DNA of 64,000 nt from the NCBI GenBank assembly GCA_029298735.1, contig JANSLP010000092.1, positions 1 to 64,000 on the forward strand. The letters are read 5' to 3'. Every line of letters begins with the position of its first letter. Position 1 is the first letter of the stretch. Shown here one piece after another: positions 10,705-21,638 of this stretch. The notes beneath the pieces are model-generated. The model made no database searches and was not told the DNA's origin. It worked only from the letters and a program-made list of their open reading frames with translations. A program made the position numbers and the translations under genes. Source of the DNA: Ophiostoma sp. CBS 140.51. Its lineage: Eukaryota; Ascomycota; Sordariomycetes; Ophiostomatales; Ophiostomataceae.

Positions 10705-11931
10705 TTACAACAAAAACGTCGGGGGCAAGTCGGGGCCTGTCATGTTAGCACTGCTCTCAATAATATTTTAATACAAAGTATACTGTACTCACCCCATACG
10801 TGCAGCCCGTCGGGTGACGCCTGAGAGCGGTTTGTCTTGCACTTTTGATTCACCAGGTCGCCGTCCACATAGTGCTCCAGGATAAACTTGGAGGTATCAA
10901 ACCAGTAATCGAAAATCTGACTGCCCATGACGTGCCGTCCCACACCCCAGCAGTTCTCGTATCCCTTGCTCCTCAACCAGTCGTGGCCCAGCACTTGTGT
11001 ATCGAAATCGTAGGTCTCATAGGACGAGTGGTGGACATGGCTGACAGGGCCCTCAAAGAAGAAGAAACAGTGGTGGTCGACGAGCTCGTCGCCACGGTCG
11101 AGGTGCAGGAACGTGGTAATGTCGCGGTCTTCGGCGTCATGGACAATATCGCTGGGGACAAAGTTGAAGCGAGAGGTGTAAAAGGAGTAGGCGGCGGCAA
11201 AGTCGGTGACGCACATGCCAAAGTGGCCGAGCTTGTGGACCGGGGCGGGGCCTAGTCGTTTTTAGAAGTTGGAAAGAGTGAAGGGTTGGGAGGTTTGAGG
11301 TGAGGAAGGAGCCAGGTAGGCGAGAAAGAAGGTGTGAAGCACATAGTAGTGAGGCAACAGACGAGGAAGGAGCGCACTTACCCTTTTGGAATCTCTGGAA
11401 CTTGTTGCCTTCACGATGCTTTTGGGCAGGCTAAAAGGGGTCAGCTTCTGACACTTCCACAGTAACGATCCAAACAGCAACACGACAACTCACAAAGTTA
11501 AATGGTCGGTCACACGACGGCACGCCGTCCAGCGTCGCTACCGGCGTCTGCCCGTACACCAGATGGAACGGAAACCCGTCAACCGGGTCCGGGAACGTCA
11601 CACGATGTCCTCCACCTGGCTCGTCCGTCATTTCGTGCACCGGCGTGGCACCGGGAATCGTGGCCGCTGCATGATCCAAGTCCTCGCGCGACTCGACGAC
11701 GAACGCGGCACCACCAAACTTGTCTTCGGGACCGGTCGACAGACAGTACACAAACGGCTCGGTGCCGGTGCCGCGGTAGTAAATCCGGCCAGACTCTGTG
11801 GAGGAATGGCCGTCGACTTTCGAAAAGCCAAAGTCATCGAGGAAGCGTGCTGCACTCACAGCATCTTTGTGGGTGTAGTAGACATGTGCAATGCGCACGA
11901 GGGAGATTTTGCGGGAGGCAGTGGAGGTCAT
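10705..11931 (-). CDS. Two-domain VOC-family (type I extradiol) ring-cleaving dioxygenase
   Basis: Predicted to open a catechol-like ring next to its two hydroxyls using Fe(II) or Mn(II) and O2. Four minus-strand exons, 11931-11494, 11430-11382, 11251-10793 and 10736-10705, give 325 residues. The introns (63, 130 and 56 bp) all have GT-AG ends and restore family-like sequence across each junction: PFNF-PAQKHREGNKF, FQRFQK-GPAPVHKLGHFG and LHVWG-PDLPPTFLL. The N-terminal VOC module is about residues 8-140 and the catalytic module 165-300. Likely metal ligands are His172 (in LGHFG), His236 or His237 (in HVHHSSYE) and Glu288 (in FILEHYVDGD), the H-H-E set of BphC-type enzymes. The exact substrate is unknown. 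It is head-to-head with the phenol hydroxylase-like gene at 13556, which would make the catechol. A very short 49-nt exon and a 32-nt terminal exon are notable. Confidence 0.88.
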
Positions 11932-13555
11932 GATGGTGGATGTGATGTGAATGTTTTTCGTTTCGTTTTTTCCTTTTGCTAACTCGTTGACAGCCTTATC
12001 AAAGTCATAGCACAGCTGATATATCGAAATGGACACAGTCAGTACCAGTCGAACATCACCGTCAGGAACGATGCATGTCAAAAGAGTGGAAATACGGATA
12101 TGCAAGATCAACACGGAGATGCACGAAGAAGAGGGCCAAGCTCTGCTGATGATATCGTATCATTCCACAGCGTGCACAGCCTGCAGTTGATGCTGCCTTC
12201 TTCGACATACAAAAGTACATTTGATATGTTTGGGCACTTTGCGACGGAGATACGGCACCAAATCGTGTCATGGGAAGAAAGCTTGCCTCAAGATTTGAGG
12301 TCAGATGTGAGTGTGGGATCAAAGAGATGGTCCGAAATTGGGCCTTGGAGTCGGGGAATACATTTCGTGGAGAAGATTGGACCAACACTAACATCGAAGA
12401 ATAGGGACCCAAATCACAGGAAAATCTACAACCAAATATCAGAACAGACAGCGGCCCCAGAAAGACCAATTGCCACTCGGCACCTGCCTTTTCTCAATTT
12501 TGTGCAATCTGCCAGTTTTTGTCCTTCTTTCATCAATTTCCTGGGGCAGGTTGTGGAAAATGCGGAGGAATTTGGGGGCGGCGGGACGGCGCCGGACGAT
12601 CTTCGGACTGTTTTCTTTTCTTTCTTTTTTGGTCCACGGTCCCCTTTTGGTGCACCCTTTCGTGTCATTCGCCTGCACCATCCGGCAACTAACCCCGTAT
12701 CTCCACTCGAGAATCCATCGCGGGCCATTGCAGCGGTTTGTTTGCTTGTTTAATGTCCATTTTGTAATATTCTCAAGAATATTATTGATTTTTGGGTGTG
12801 ATTTAGTTTGAGTTTGCAGCAAGTGCTGCGGCTCCCTGCAGCAAATTGTCCGTGAGTTTTTGTGTAAGTCGACGCTTGTCTATTCTATTGTATTTAGTTT
12901 GTTGTTTTATTGTTCTTTACACTCCACACAGGTACTGTCCCGACCGTTGTTTATCCGTGTGTGTCTCTTTTCCCGCGGTGTCTTTCCCGTCCCCATTGTC
13001 ACATTTTCTCATTACATGTTTTTCTGTATATCCACCTCCCTCGCTTCTTTAAAGAGGAACCACGGTTCGACTGCCGGTATGCCATGCCAGTTGCAGATGC
13101 AGACACAGCATTGTTCAGAGTACACTAAATCCACAGATACACACCCACAAACACACAGACACACAGACAGCAAGTGTGTTCCATTACATCTGATCTGGCC
13201 GAACCGATGAGTGCGAGGCCGTTTGGTGTTGTCTAGCATCGTTTACCCTTTTCTTCTTTTTGTCCTTTTGTACCTTTTTATTTTTCTATTTTTCTGTCCC
13301 GTCCCTCCACAATTGGTCCCCATTACTCCCCATTTACAACATCTTTCTCATCCTTTGTCATCGCCACTCCTCCACCTGCTCCCACTTAAATAACGCTTTG
13401 TCAGTGTTGAGGGAGGGACACCAAAGCAAAGCATTCAACAAGGCTGTTGAAGAAGGACAAGGAGACATACATCCGAGCCGAATAGACGGAAAACAGAAAA
13501 AGATAAATAAATTCGGAGAGTCGTTTATCTTCATCCTCGATCTCACCATCACGAC
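11932..13555. promoter_or_regulatory. Divergent promoter of the dioxygenase and phenol hydroxylase genes
   Basis: This 1.6 kb separates two head-to-head cluster genes. It contains the 14-bp element shared with the 20 kb promoter (12594-12607), an AC-rich simple stretch at 13137-13171 and a CT-rich leader after 13240 leading to ATG 13556. Open frames here (for example 12100-12753) have no protein-like features, so I treat the interval as regulatory. Confidence 0.65.
12594..12607 (-). promoter_or_regulatory. Cluster promoter element, copy 1
   Basis: The minus strand reads TCCGAAGATCGTCC. It is identical over all 14 bases to the element at 20269-20282 and matches 11 of 13 bases of the element at 17730-17742. 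In context it contains CGG spaced 8 bases from a second CGG, a layout compatible with a Zn2Cys6 dimer. It is 663 bp upstream of the dioxygenase ATG and 949 bp upstream of the hydroxylase ATG. Confidence 0.4.
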
Positions 13556-15905
13556 ATGCCGGCACCCAGTTCATCTTGCTCGATTCACCGGCTGGCCACG
13601 ACGCTTCGACCAATTTCAACTCCCACGTCTCGTCTCCGCCTTACTTCTTTGACTCTGTCATCTTCAAGAACTTTTCTTGCTCGTACCTCAAGAACTACGA
13701 CCATCTCCCTCCCTCGCAACTTTCAAACAATGTCACCACCCGGACTCAACTTCAGCACCGGAAGCACGCCTTCACTTCCTTCCAATATGCCTACCTCCTC
13801 TCCCCTCTCTACGTCACCGACGGCTCAATGGCAGACATTGACGGCAGCTACCGACGGAAGTGCACCCAATGGTGAGCCCCATGTCAATGGTTTGAATGCT
13901 GTTACTGAGGCTGCTTCGTCCGTTGCACCTCCGATTATTAACGGCACACATGCTGCTCCTGTATCTACATCTTCGACCACATCTATTTCCACACACCCTC
14001 CACCTCCATCTGGCGTCGACCGTCTTCCTGCCGCCGTCAGCAGTGAAGTCATCGAGACTGAGTTTTTGATTGTTGGTGCCGGTCCTTCGGGTGCTTCTCT
14101 CGCTTGTTTCCTGGCCGAGTATGGCCTCAAAGGCATCATAGTCAGTGCTGCGCCAGGCACGGCCAACACCCCCCGCGCTCATATTACCAACATTGCCGCG
14201 CTCGAGTGTCTGCGGGACATTGGCCTCGATGCCGACCTCCAGCAGGTGTCGTCCGAAGGCAGCTGCATGATGCACACAAGATGGTGCCACAGCATGGCAG
14301 GCGCCGAATATGCACGTCTCTACTCTTGGGGTAATGATCCAAAGCGGAAGGTAAGCCTGCGTCCCCCCAAATGTATAATTCAATCTTCCTTTTCTGACAG
14401 TCCAGGGCGACTATGAATCGGCCAGTCCGTGTGCACCGGTGGATCTGCCACAGACACTGTTGGAACCTGTCCTCGTGCGGCACGCCACCAACTCGGGCTA
14501 CAAGGTGCGCTTCGACACGGCACTTGTTTCCTTTGTCCAAGACACCGACTCTGGCTTGTACACAGCCACGCTCCGTGACAAGGTCTCCAACGTCGAGTAC
14601 CGTGTACGCACGAAGTACATTTTCGGTGCCGATGGTGCTCAAAGCCAGGTCGTCAAGCAACTCGACCTGCCGCTTATCAAGAAGCCTGGTCAAGGTCTAG
14701 CTGTCAATGTGTTGGTGAGGGCCGACCTGTCGCATCTAGTGGATGCCCGCCGTGGTAACCTGCACTGGGTCATGCAGCCCGACCGTGAGCACCCAGATTT
14801 CGGGTGGATGGGCATTGTGCGCATGGTCAAGCCCTGGCACGAGTGGATGTTTATTTTGTTTCCCAGCCGCGACATCGATGGTGCCGACAACTACGAGTCC
14901 ATCTCCAAAATCACCAACGAGCAGTATCTGGAGCGCGTCCGCGACTTTATTGGCGACGATACGCCCGCCGAGATTCTCAATGTCAGCAAGTGGTTCATCA
15001 ACGAGATTGTCGCCGAGACGTACTCTGTGGGCAATGTCTTTTGCCTCGGCGATGCTGTCCACCGCCACCCGCCTATGAACGGCCTGGGCTCCAACACCTG
15101 TATCCAAGACGCTTTTAACCTCGCGTGGAAGGTTGCATACGTCCATAAGGGTCTGGCCAGCCCCTCACTCTTAGATACATACAGCATCGAGCGCCAGCCT
15201 GTTGGCAAGGGCATTATTACCCGCGCCAACCAGGGCTTCCGTGACCACTACAACGTCTGGGATGCTCTTGGAACCTTGCCTAAGACTGTGGAAGAACGCC
15301 GTGCTGTCCTTGACGAGCTCGAAGCGCCAACGGCTGCCGGCCAAGCCCGCCGCCAGACTTTCCACAAGGCCATCCAGCACACCGCCCACGAGTTTAATGG
15401 TCTCGGCGTCGAGATGAACCAGCACTACGACGGCAAAGGTATCTACACGGCCGACGAGCCCGAGAAGTGGACACTCCCCGGCCGCGCCGCTCAAGACCCT
15501 ATTCTCTACCACGAGCCAAACACCTACCCGGGCTCCCGCCTGCCCCATGCCTGGCTCAATCGCGGCGCCATCCCTCTGGTCAAGCCCACATCCACCATTG
15601 ACATTGCTGGCCACGGCAAGTTTGTCTTGTTCACAGGCATTGGTGGCGAGGCCTGGCGTGGTGCGGCCGCTCAAGTGTCGAAAGCACTCGGTGATGTGCC
15701 CATCGAAGTCCATGCTGTCGGGTTCCGCCAGGACTGGGAAGATTTTTACTTTGCCTGGGCGGAGCTGCGTGGTGTCGGCGAGTCTGGTGCGGTGCTGGTG
15801 CGCCCTGACCGTTTCGTGGCGTGGCGTGCACAGGAAGTCGCCGGCGACGAGGCGGCGTGTGCAAAGAAGCTGGACACGGTGATGCGGTCCATTCTGGGGC
15901 AGTAG
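13556..15905 (+). CDS. FAD-dependent phenol hydroxylase-like monooxygenase (PheA/TfdB type)
   Basis: Predicted to hydroxylate a phenolic ring ortho to its hydroxyl using NADPH and O2, giving a catechol. Exons 13556-14350 and 14406-15905 encode 764 residues. The 55-bp intron uses acceptor CCAG at 14405, which restores WGNDPKRK-GDYESASPC and keeps the frame. FAD-binding motifs are GAGPSG (174-179), DG at about 341-342 (IFGADGAQS) and GD at about 480-481 (VFCLGDAVHRHPPMNGLGS). A thioredoxin-like C-terminal domain, usual in this family, follows. The start is uncertain: ATG 13556 adds 58 residues with many Arg/Ser/Thr and no Asp or Glu, resembling a mitochondrial presequence; ATG 13730 (MSPPGLNF), with A at -3, gives a 706-residue form. 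Either way about 100 low-complexity residues precede the FAD domain, which normally begins near the N terminus. Paired with the ring-cleaving dioxygenase. Confidence 0.92.
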
Positions 15906-16301
15906 TCGTGAAGTTGAGTGTTGGCTGTTTTCTTTTTTTATATTTTTGTCTTGCCATATGCTTTTCCCCTGTTCCCTTTCTTATTTCTTTGGTTTACACT
16001 TGTTCAGTACCCTCTCATATTTAGAGTTTTGTCTCATGCATCTTTTACGTGTCATAAATACAATATTAAACAAATAAAATGACCATCTAGAAACTATTTA
16101 TTATGAAAATAAGACCAAAAAATAGAACATTAAAACGTATATAATAATCAACATTAGTTGTAGGGGAAAAAACCCTTTAAAATATTGCAGGATAAAAAAA
16201 ATTTAGGTTTCACCCCTTGGTACGACGAAACACATTTCTTTACTCAAATATGCCTCACATTCAATCTATATACATAATGTTTACGCACTTCTCGCACCTG
16301 C
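15906..16301. other. Convergent A/T-rich intergenic region
   Basis: Shared 3' flank of the hydroxylase (plus) and the SDR gene (minus). It is strongly A/T-rich between 16040 and 16260 with several AATAAA-like hexamers (for example near 16073), as expected for polyadenylation regions on both strands. No gene is seen. Confidence 0.6.
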
Positions 16302-17255
16302 CTAATCCTTCGACAAGACACCCAGACCCGGGATGTCCTCGACCTTGAGCTCCTGCCCTGTTGCATTCAGTACACCGTACCGCACGTGATCGAGTGTCCC
16401 GGTCGGCACGTATGCATCCTCGGTCTTGCCCCATACGGCGTCCCAGTTCTTGAGGTAGCCCTCGGCCGTGGTTTCCTGCGTGTGGCCGGGGAAGGTCGCC
16501 ATGGTCATGCGCGCCGACCGGTTCGCGCCTGCCGTGAAACCCTCACCCGAAACAGGGCACTCGTCCGACACCAGGGCAGCAACGACAGGTGCGCACGTGC
16601 TTGCCGCAAAGAAGGTGCTCGTGATAAACTTGGCACCTTCCGACAGCTCCGTCATGCGCGTGCTCGCCGAGGGAAAGAGCGCATTGATCTTGATGCCAAA
16701 CTGCGGGCTGTACCGGCCCAGATCGCGCACCAGGGCATAGTTGGCGCCCTTGCTAGCTGCATAGGCACAATCGCCACCGGCACCGAAACCTAGGATGCCA
16801 TCCGAGGCAATGTACACGATCCGGCCGTGTTTTTGAGCGGCCATGGCCTTCCACACAGCACTCGTCATCAAGTGGGCACCCAAAGTGCCAATTTCGAGCA
16901 CGCGCATAAATGCGTCGACGTCCAAGTCGTCAATGGGGCTTGTCCTGCCTGTGATGCCCGCATTGTTGACCAGGATGTCGATGCGGCCCCAGGTGTCGAT
17001 GGCAAGCTGCGCAATGGCCTTGGTATCGTCTTTTTTAGACACATCATGGCCGTCAGCGATCGCAGTGCCACCGGCGGCCATGATCTCGTCGACAACGGTT
17101 TGGGCGCGCGCAATCGTGCCTGCTTTGCCGTCAAGCGACCCGCCGTAGTCGTTGACGACGACCTTTGCACCCTTGCTGGCGAGCAACAAAGCATATTCAC
17201 GGCCGAGACCGCCACCGGCGCCTGTGACGATGGCGACTCTGTCCTTGACCGACAT
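16302..17255 (-). CDS. Short-chain dehydrogenase/reductase 1 (Fox2/HSD17B4-like)
   Basis: A single exon encodes 317 residues. The Rossmann glycine motif TGAGGGLG is at 11-18, NNAG at 97-100, and the catalytic Ser151, Tyr165 and Lys169 lie in IVYIASDG...CAYAASKG. The segment VVVNDYGGS(L)DGK is characteristic of the dehydrogenase part of peroxisomal multifunctional beta-oxidation enzymes, but the hydratase half is absent and the C terminus (VLSKD) is not an obvious PTS1. Such SDRs oxidise 3-hydroxyacyl-CoA-like or secondary alcohols with NAD(P). The start at 17255 (MSVKDRVAIVTG) is chosen because the Rossmann strand follows at once; an in-frame ATG at 17318 would add 21 non-conserved residues. 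It diverges from SDR2, which suggests shared regulation. Confidence 0.9.
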   Translation of the reverse strand: MSVKDRVAIVTGAGGGLGREYALLLASKGAKVVVNDYGGSLDGKAGTIARAQTVVDEIMAAGGTAIADGHDVSKKDDTKAIAQLAIDTWGRIDILVNNAGITGRTSPIDDLDVDAFMRVLEIGTLGAHLMTSAVWKAMAAQKHGRIVYIASDGILGFGAGGDCAYAASKGANYALVRDLGRYSPQFGIKINALFPSASTRMTELSEGAKFITSTFFAASTCAPVVAALVSDECPVSGEGFTAGANRSARMTMATFPGHTQETTAEGYLKNWDAVWGKTEDAYVPTGTLDHVRYGVLNATGQELKVEDIPGLGVLSKD

Positions 17256-18230
17256 TGTGTAGAGGTGGGTGGAGATGTGTGTGGGTGAGTTGGGTGGAGA
17301 GCGTCCGATTATTGACAATGTCGTGATGCTTCCTTTCGTCTTGATTCTCCTTGACGAAATGACTTGTGCTTTTAGTTACCGACTATTTTTGCTTACATCT
17401 CCTATGATGCGATCAAGCGTCCTTTATTGCAGCCTCGTTTAACATTCACCTCGGAAATGGCCCAGCGTCGTTGTTTCTCACATCTGCCCTTGTTTTTCCT
17501 CTTTCCCCTCCCTTCAGTTGTCACCAGAGCAAGACCAGCCATCAAGCAAAGTTCTCCGCACCATTGTTTGTCATCTTCGTGCCGTCTTTTAGTTTTTGGC
17601 ATCTGGTTGGCCGATCTGCATCTCTCCGGCCTACTCACTACTTTTACGGCCTCACATCGCCGTCGATCCGGCCTGTTCGTCCGTTGTGTGAGTGTAAATG
17701 GTCCCTTTTAAAATGTGCGGACAGTTGCCCCGAAGACGGTCCACCGAAGAGGCCAAATAAGTCGTCAACCCCGACTTTCTCCAATAATTTTGGCCATCAT
17801 TTTGCGTTCTCGTTGTCTTCTCCAACATTGGCGAACTTGACTTAAAACCGCCCTTCACAGTTGGTTCCAGTCTAGGCTAGACGTTATCCGCGCTGCCGGG
17901 GTTCGTTAGCCAGAGTGGGCTCTTTGACAGAAGACGGTGCATGAAATAGTTAAAAGTGTGTAAAATCTACCAAAATATATAGCTACATGAAGGGGCCGTC
18001 TCCATTTCCCAGGGCTTCATGCAGAGGCTAGAAACAAAAAGAGAATAGAAGCACCTGGGGTCGCGGAGAAGAGCAACCGTAGAAACGCCCTCAGAGAACA
18101 AGGCCCGGAATACAGAACGCGGGGACCATGAATGCTGTGATCTCGAAAGATGTAAATACTGTAATTTAAGAAAAGAAGACTACGAAAAGAAATAACCAAA
18201 ATTTTTTTAAAAAAAAAACCAACTGCCACA
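17256..18230. promoter_or_regulatory. Divergent promoter of SDR1 and SDR2
   Basis: A 975-bp region between head-to-head SDR genes. It holds a variant of the cluster element at 17730-17742 and an A-rich run just before ATG 18231. No coding sequence is supported. Confidence 0.6.
17730..17742 (+). promoter_or_regulatory. Cluster promoter element, variant copy
   Basis: CCGAAGACGGTCC differs from the exact copies (CCGAAGATCGTCC) at two adjacent central bases. A second CCGAAGA follows at 17744-17750. It lies 475-490 bp from both start codons, near the middle of the third divergent promoter of the block. Confidence 0.35.
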
Positions 18231-19093
18231 ATGTCTCTCGCAGCTCCTCTTCTCCGCCGCGTCTACACGGTCACCGGCGCCGCTTCCGGCATCGGCCAGT
18301 GCACAGCCGTGCGTCTGCTCCAGCTGGGCGCTGCTGGTGTCGCCATTAGCGATGTCAACGAGGCCGGTCTCGAACAAACCCGCAAGCTGTGCGAGGCCGC
18401 TGCAGCCGCCCGTGGATCGTCAGTGCCCGCACCCCAAATTACCGTCACCCGCGTCGACGTCAGCAAGCGCACCCAGGTCGAGAGCTGGGTCGAGAGTGCC
18501 GTCAAGGCCTTTGGTGGGCGGCTGGACGGTGCCGCCAACGTCGCAGGTATCCCTGGCGGCCACCCGGACATTCGCTGCGAAACTATCAAGCAAGAGGAGT
18601 GGGACCGCACGCTGGGCATCAACCTGACGGGTGTGCTGCACAGCATGCGCGCCCAGCTTCCGCACTTGACAAGACCGGGCGGCTCGATTGTCAATGTGGC
18701 CAGTGTGGCAGGTCTGCGCGGTCTGCCGCACAACGCGGCCTACTCGACAAGCAAGTTTGGCGTGATTGGCCTGACCGAGTCAGTGGCGGGCGAGTATGGC
18801 CGCGAGGGCATCCGGATCAATGCGGTATTGCCGGGCCCCATTGACACACCCGTGCTGCACGACGGCGAGGCCAAGGGCCTGTTCACGTCGGACGCTGCGG
18901 GCGGTGCGACGTTCCTGAACCGCGTGGGCACGGCCGAGGAGGTGGCCAAAGTGCTGTGTTTCCTGATGACGGACGACGCGTCGTATGTGACGGGAGGTAA
19001 GTTGACAATCCCATTCTCCTTTTCCCCGTTTCGTTTCTTCTCACTAACAACAAAGCCAACTGGACCGTCGACGGTGGATACTCCGCATCGTAG
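18231..19093 (+). CDS. Short-chain dehydrogenase/reductase 2
   Basis: Exons 18231-18996 and 19056-19093 give 267 residues. The 59-bp intron (GTAAGT ... ACAAAG) joins SYVTG-ANWTVDGGYSAS, the usual SDR C terminus, so the last exon codes only 12 residues. The cofactor motif TGAASGIG is at 15-22 and Asp41 after the second strand suggests NAD(H). The catalytic set is Ser158, Tyr171 and Lys175 (AAYSTSKFG), with AANVAG replacing the usual NNAG. It is a classical-type SDR; the substrate cannot be read from sequence, but a dihydrodiol or alcohol intermediate of the neighbouring ring-hydroxylation route is plausible. Its stop is 87 bp from the stop of the convergent ABM-like gene. Confidence 0.92.
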
Positions 19094-19180
19094 GGGTGGA
19101 GGGCATGGGGAAAGTAGATTTGGTTCGACTGTATATAGCAATAAAATAAAATAAAAACATGACACCCTCTCACTGCCTCC

Positions 19181-19834
19181 TTACAGAGACACCTGCTTCA
19201 GCTCCGTGATGTGCCATGGGACGACAAACACGCGGTAGTAGTCCCGCAGCGACGTGATGCAGTCCGCAAACCCTTGCTTCTTCTCAAAGTCCTCGTGGTG
19301 CGCATCCACCGACTTCCAGTTGATTAGCAACAGTTGGTCCTGCGGGTCTTCCAGAATGGGCGAAATAAAGTAGCCATCGCAACCCGGCTCCGCGTCCAGA
19401 ATGCCCGCCACCACTTTGCCGAACCGCTCATAGTACCCGTGCACGCCACCCTCGACCACCTTGGTTAGGGCCACCTCGATGGCTGGACTGCTCAAAATAC
19501 TATCGAGGTGGGCACGATCGCTCAGTGGCGAGTGGTCCAGCAGCGCATGCGTCTGCCACGTAATGGACCGCCCGTTCATCGCTGGCTGCAGCACCTTGTG
19601 AAATGTCTCGTAGTCGGGGCTCGTAAAGAACTTGTGCGATGCCTCGAGGCTTGTCCACAGACACAGTGCGACCTGTGTGTAGCGGTCTTCAAACTTGCGC
19701 CCGCGCCACAGACCCGTGAGCCCGGGCGCCTTCTCGAGGAGCGCGAAAGCCGGCGCGAGATCACCGTTGATCTCGTCGGGCACGGCCGGCCGATGCGGCA
19801 CCATTATGAGCTGGAGAGCTTGTGTGGTAGGCAT
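19181..19834 (-). CDS. Dimeric alpha/beta-barrel (ABM/EthD-like) protein, copy 1
   Basis: An intronless 217-residue protein starting MPTTQALQLIMVPHRP. Two similar halves can be seen: a first half with LWTSLEASHKFFTSPDYETFHKVLQP and a second with LLINWKSVDAHHEDFEKKQGFADCITSL. In each, a beta strand (CLWTS, LLINWKS) is followed by a helix with F/H residues (HKFF.SPDY, HHEDF), the pattern of antibiotic-biosynthesis-monooxygenase-like ferredoxin folds. Such proteins act as cofactor-free oxygenases, isomerases or decyclases, or as binding proteins. No catalytic residue can be assigned. It diverges from SDR3. The family call is by fold pattern only. Confidence 0.75.
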   Translation of the reverse strand: MPTTQALQLIMVPHRPAVPDEINGDLAPAFALLEKAPGLTGLWRGRKFEDRYTQVALCLWTSLEASHKFFTSPDYETFHKVLQPAMNGRSITWQTHALLDHSPLSDRAHLDSILSSPAIEVALTKVVEGGVHGYYERFGKVVAGILDAEPGCDGYFISPILEDPQDQLLLINWKSVDAHHEDFEKKQGFADCITSLRDYYRVFVVPWHITELKQVSL

Positions 19835-20665
19835 TTTGAGGTGGGGGGAGGTATCGATGTTGGAATGTGTCGTGTCGAGATGGACGTAGGCGAGGGAGGA
19901 AGATGGCAGAAAATGAAGAGGTAAAGGAAGATAAAAGAGAAGTAGAGAAAATTGATGTCAAATAAAAGAAGCTAAAGAGCTACTCAGAGGCTTCCCCTTC
20001 TTCATCCTAAGACGGCATCTTGGGCAGCTTCGTTCATTCTGACTTGTCTGCGGGGCGGAAGCTGGCGATCCGCGGTACACCTCGCAGCATCTCTTCTCGG
20101 CGTGGACAAATTCTCGATAAAGCTGATAATACTGATTGACAGTGACGACGAAGACAGCGCGGGGCAACAGGCCGGGGCCAAAAGAAAGCGTTGATTGAAA
20201 ATGGAGAAAAAAACGTAAAGGGGAGAAAGGAAAGTGGTGACAGAAGGAAAGGGGACATCGGAAAACGCTCCGAAGATCGTCCCGGTGGGGCGCACCTTCC
20301 ATGTAAGTCAAGCCTCCAGCTGTGTGCCTTCCCCGCGGCAATACCACGCGCCTGTCAAGGCAGGAACGACGGCGACAGGAACTGAACACTTCTTTCCGAA
20401 TTCAAAACGAAAATTTGTGATTTCTAAATTGGGTGCACGACGGGATAGCGTTGTAGTTGTCGGAGAAGAAAGTCTTGAGGGGAGGGACGTCATAACAAAT
20501 TAGTAGCATCTCATGATTCTAAGAGGGGCCAATCTTTTAACATCAACAACATCCAATTGACGAGCTCACGCGCCACTCAATTTCTCTAAATATTTTCGCA
20601 ACCTTCTCATACTTCTTCTGTTAGCCTCTAACTCAATTTAAAAATAAAGTAGAAAACAAGTCAAT
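19835..20665. promoter_or_regulatory. Divergent promoter of ABM-like 1 and SDR3
   Basis: 831 bp between head-to-head genes, carrying the second exact copy of the cluster element (20269-20282). The plus strand is purine-rich between about 19840 and 20260, as expected for the CT-rich leader of the minus-strand gene. No gene is seen. Confidence 0.6.
20269..20282 (+). promoter_or_regulatory. Cluster promoter element, copy 2
   Basis: TCCGAAGATCGTCC is identical to the reverse complement of 12594-12607. It is about 384 bp upstream of the SDR3 ATG and 435 bp upstream of the ABM-like 1 ATG. Confidence 0.4.
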
Positions 20666-21638
20666 ATGGTCCTCAACCCAGCAGCGTAAGTCTACACCCG
20701 AATAGTTGCATCTCCATGTACGCCTACTAACACGTTATCCAGTGTCGCTTTCGTCACCGGTGCTGGTGGCATGGTCGGCCGCCATGCCATCCTTCAGTTT
20801 GCCCGCGATGGTGTGCGCAAGCTGGCCGGTCTCGACATTTCCGAGGCAGGCCTCCAAGAGACGGAGCGCCTTGTAAAAGAGCTGGCCCCGGACGCGGTGT
20901 TTCTCCCGCTCGTCGCCGACCTGCTTAAGGAGGAAGAAGTTAAGACAGCGTTTGCCAGTATTGTTACCAAATGGGACCGTGTCGACTACGCTGTCAACAA
21001 CGCGGGCATCGGCCAGCCGCTGGGACTGACACAAGACACGCAGACAGACGACTTTGAACGCGTCATCGGTGTCAACCTGCGTGGCGTGTGGTTCTGCGAG
21101 CGGCTGGAGCTGGCGCAGATGGCAGCACAGGAGCCACTCGAAGTGGTGGCAGCAGACAAGGTTGAGGGCCGCGTGCCAGCGCGCGGAGCGATTGTCAACG
21201 TGGACTCGATCTTAGGCCTGCTGGCGATGCCGACGCTGGGTTTATACACAATGTCGAAGCACGGTCTGGTTGGTCTGACGCGGACCGACGCTCTCGACTA
21301 TGCCCGGAAGGGTGTGCGCGTCAACGGCGTGTGTCCGGGGTGAGTTACCCTCGCGTTTGGCTTTCATTGATAAATTCCGACTAACGACACAGATTTATCG
21401 ATACCCCTCTACTCATCGAGTCGACACGGAAGTCGGTAAGTTGTGGTAACTGAAAGTAAATACATTATGACGGTCACCACTAACGTTACAGCTCGCTCCT
21501 TCCATTGAGAAGACGGCGATGGGCCGCTTGGCTAACCCACAAGAGATTGCCGATGCCATCATCTTTCTCTGCAGTGACCGTGCCAGCTACATTACAGGCA
21601 TCAGTCTGCCCGTCGATGGTGGCTATTGTCTGCATTGA
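20666..21638 (+). CDS. Short-chain dehydrogenase/reductase 3
   Basis: Four exons, 20666-20685, 20743-21339, 21393-21435 and 21492-21638, encode 268 residues. The introns are 57, 53 and 56 bp with GTAAGT or GTGAGT donors and CTAAC-type branch sites (for example at 20726). The first exon codes only MVLNPAA plus part of a codon; the joined product reads VAFVTGAGGMVGRHA, with a glycine-rich cofactor motif close to the N terminus. NNAG (DYAVNNAGIG), the serine of VNVDSILG and the YTMSKHG catalytic motif are present. The C terminus FIDTPLLIEST ... YITGISLPVDGGYCLH is typical of classical SDRs. It probably oxidises or reduces an intermediate of the block's pathway. Confidence 0.9.
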
